64,000 bases of DNA from contig NZ_AP023262.1 of the NCBI RefSeq assembly GCF_016756615.1, positions 620,001 through 684,000 of the forward strand, read 5' to 3'. Positions 63,019 to 64,000 of the stretch are shown here, piece after piece. The translations under genes were made by a program, and so were the position numbers. The notes beneath the pieces are model-generated. The model was not told where the DNA came from and searched no databases. It saw only the letters and a program-made list of their open reading frames with translations. Numbering within the stretch: the first letter of the stretch is position 1; the number at the start of each line of letters is the position of its first letter. This stretch comes from Mesorhizobium sp. L-8-3. GTDB taxonomy: Bacteria; Pseudomonadota; Alphaproteobacteria; Rhizobiales; Rhizobiaceae.

Positions 63019-64000
63019 GTGAATTTCGCAATAAGGCCCCCTGCGCTGAAGGCGTGTGGGTTTTGCTTCCTTCTTTTGGCCTCGGCCTGGCTGTCCGGCT
63101 GCCAGTCGGAGGGTGATGCCGCCGACGCGCTCGATCCAAATTCCTTGGCGGCAGAACCGGCATCGAGGGCTGCAGCGCCAGCGGCCGAGAGCAAGAACCT
63201 CGGAACAGGGCAGGTCAAAGTTGCCATGCTGTTGCCGCTTTCCGCGCCGGGACCTCTCGGAGAGAGCGGAGCACGAATGCGTGACGCCGCGACGCTCGCC
63301 ATGAACGACATGGGCAACAATCTGATCACGCTGACCATCATGGACACCGGTGGGCAGGACGCGAGGGCAAAGCAGCTTGCACAGCAGGCGATGAGTTCGG
63401 GCGCGGCGGCCATTCTCGGCCCTGTCGAGCCACAGGCGTCGCGGCAACTGGCGGCCATCTCCGGAACCCGGCGGCCCCCGGTGCTGTCGCTTGCCGAGGA
63501 TTATCTCGGGCGCGGAAACCGGGTCTATGGCGTCACTCTGAACGAAGCCGACAGTGCCGCGGCCGGGGCAGCGGCCGTTGCCGGCATGGGAGCCAGAAAA
63601 TTCGCGCTGATCGTGCCGGAAGGTGCAGCCGGCCAGCGGGTCGAACAACGGGTTACCAACGCTGTCGCCAATGTCGGCGGGTCGCTCGCGATCACACTTC
63701 GCTTCGGTCCCGCGACGGCATCGCCGCTGAAGGTCGCTGCGGATCTTGCCTCCATTGTCGACTCGCCCGACGCGATCGTCATCGCGACCGGTGGGGCCGA
63801 CCCTCGGCCACTCGTGGCGGCGTTGAAGGGCAGCGGGCTCGTCAAAGGCGATATGCGGATCATCGGCTCACACCGTTGGCTTGACCATCCCCTGGATGAT
63901 CAAACGCTTGACGGTGCCTTGATAGCGACCCTCGACAGCGACGAAATCGGCCCGGTGAGACAGCGTTTCCGGCAGGCGTACAATCGCGATCCCGGTCTTG
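63019..64000 (+). CDS. LpoA-like lipoprotein, periplasmic-binding-protein fold (partial)
   Basis: The first 327 residues are visible; the gene runs past the window end. A GTG at 63019 follows GGGAGGG by six bases. The N-terminus is a lipoprotein signal (FCFLLLASAWLSGC, lipobox cysteine near residue 28). From about residue 60 it shows the two-lobed Peripla_BP_6 fold (VKVAMLLPLSAPGPLGESGA, AAILGPVEPQASRQL). In alphaproteobacteria such LppC/LpoA-like lipoproteins are annotated as activators of penicillin-binding proteins and are usually followed by rsmI; that gene would lie outside the window. Confidence 0.85.
   Translation, partial: MNFAIRPPALKACGFCFLLLASAWLSGCQSEGDAADALDPNSLAAEPASRAAAPAAESKNLGTGQVKVAMLLPLSAPGPLGESGARMRDAATLAMNDMGNNLITLTIMDTGGQDARAKQLAQQAMSSGAAAILGPVEPQASRQLAAISGTRRPPVLSLAEDYLGRGNRVYGVTLNEADSAAAGAAAVAGMGARKFALIVPEGAAGQRVEQRVTNAVANVGGSLAITLRFGPATASPLKVAADLASIVDSPDAIVIATGGADPRPLVAALKGSGLVKGDMRIIGSHRWLDHPLDDQTLDGALIATLDSDEIGPVRQRFRQAYNRDPGL

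Overview
The window is GC-rich chromosomal DNA of an alphaproteobacterium. It most likely comes from the Rhizobiales, in the broad Mesorhizobium/Aminobacter/Phyllobacteriaceae group. Reasons are a BA14K-family protein, the DUF2849 and DUF934 genes inside a cysG-cysI-cysH operon, a GGAAC-type general-stress promoter, and several intergenic palindromic repeats of rhizobial style. This placement is inferred from gene content, not from a marker gene.

Layout. 1-4940: end of a carbohydrate (CUT1) ABC uptake operon on the minus strand (FAD oxidoreductase, binding protein, two permeases) with a LacI regulator and a tandem LacI-type operator. 5133-5262: frameshifted remnant of a CBS-domain gene whose intact relative lies at 7670. 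5737-11000: Na/Pi cotransporter, CBS-BON protein, LssY_C-domain protein, a tiny NepR-like protein behind an EcfG-like promoter, and a DJ-1/PfpI protein behind a perfect operator-like palindrome. 11167-15936: sulfate/siroheme operon cysG-DUF2849-cysI-cysH-DUF934. 16834-23832: branched-chain-type (liv) ABC operon with an alpha/beta hydrolase and a divergent PAS-LuxR regulator, then an SDR. 25066-28742: PBP1A and NhaA.

28984-38354 holds two RTX proteins, a duplicated beta-helix protein and a 1650-aa protein with about fifteen 79-residue units, separated by a small stress membrane protein and a repeat element. 38818-45218 holds housekeeping genes (BA14K, RNase D, M20 peptidase, polA) with a likely small RNA next to polA.

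45380-62798 is the most interesting part. It holds a membrane protein with a degenerate GGDEF domain, a complete type I secretion operon (TolC, LssB/LapB-type ABC exporter, HlyD adaptor) ending in a ribbon-helix-helix protein, a LapG-like periplasmic cysteine protease, and a 2959-aa RTX adhesin. The adhesin has LapG-type AAAG/VAAG candidate cleavage sites near its N-terminus and 15 almost perfectly identical 375-bp repeats. Together these look like a Lap-type system in which an adhesin is exported, held in the outer membrane and released by proteolysis. No LapD is visible in the window. The exporter may also serve the two upstream RTX proteins. The window ends inside an LpoA-like lipoprotein gene.
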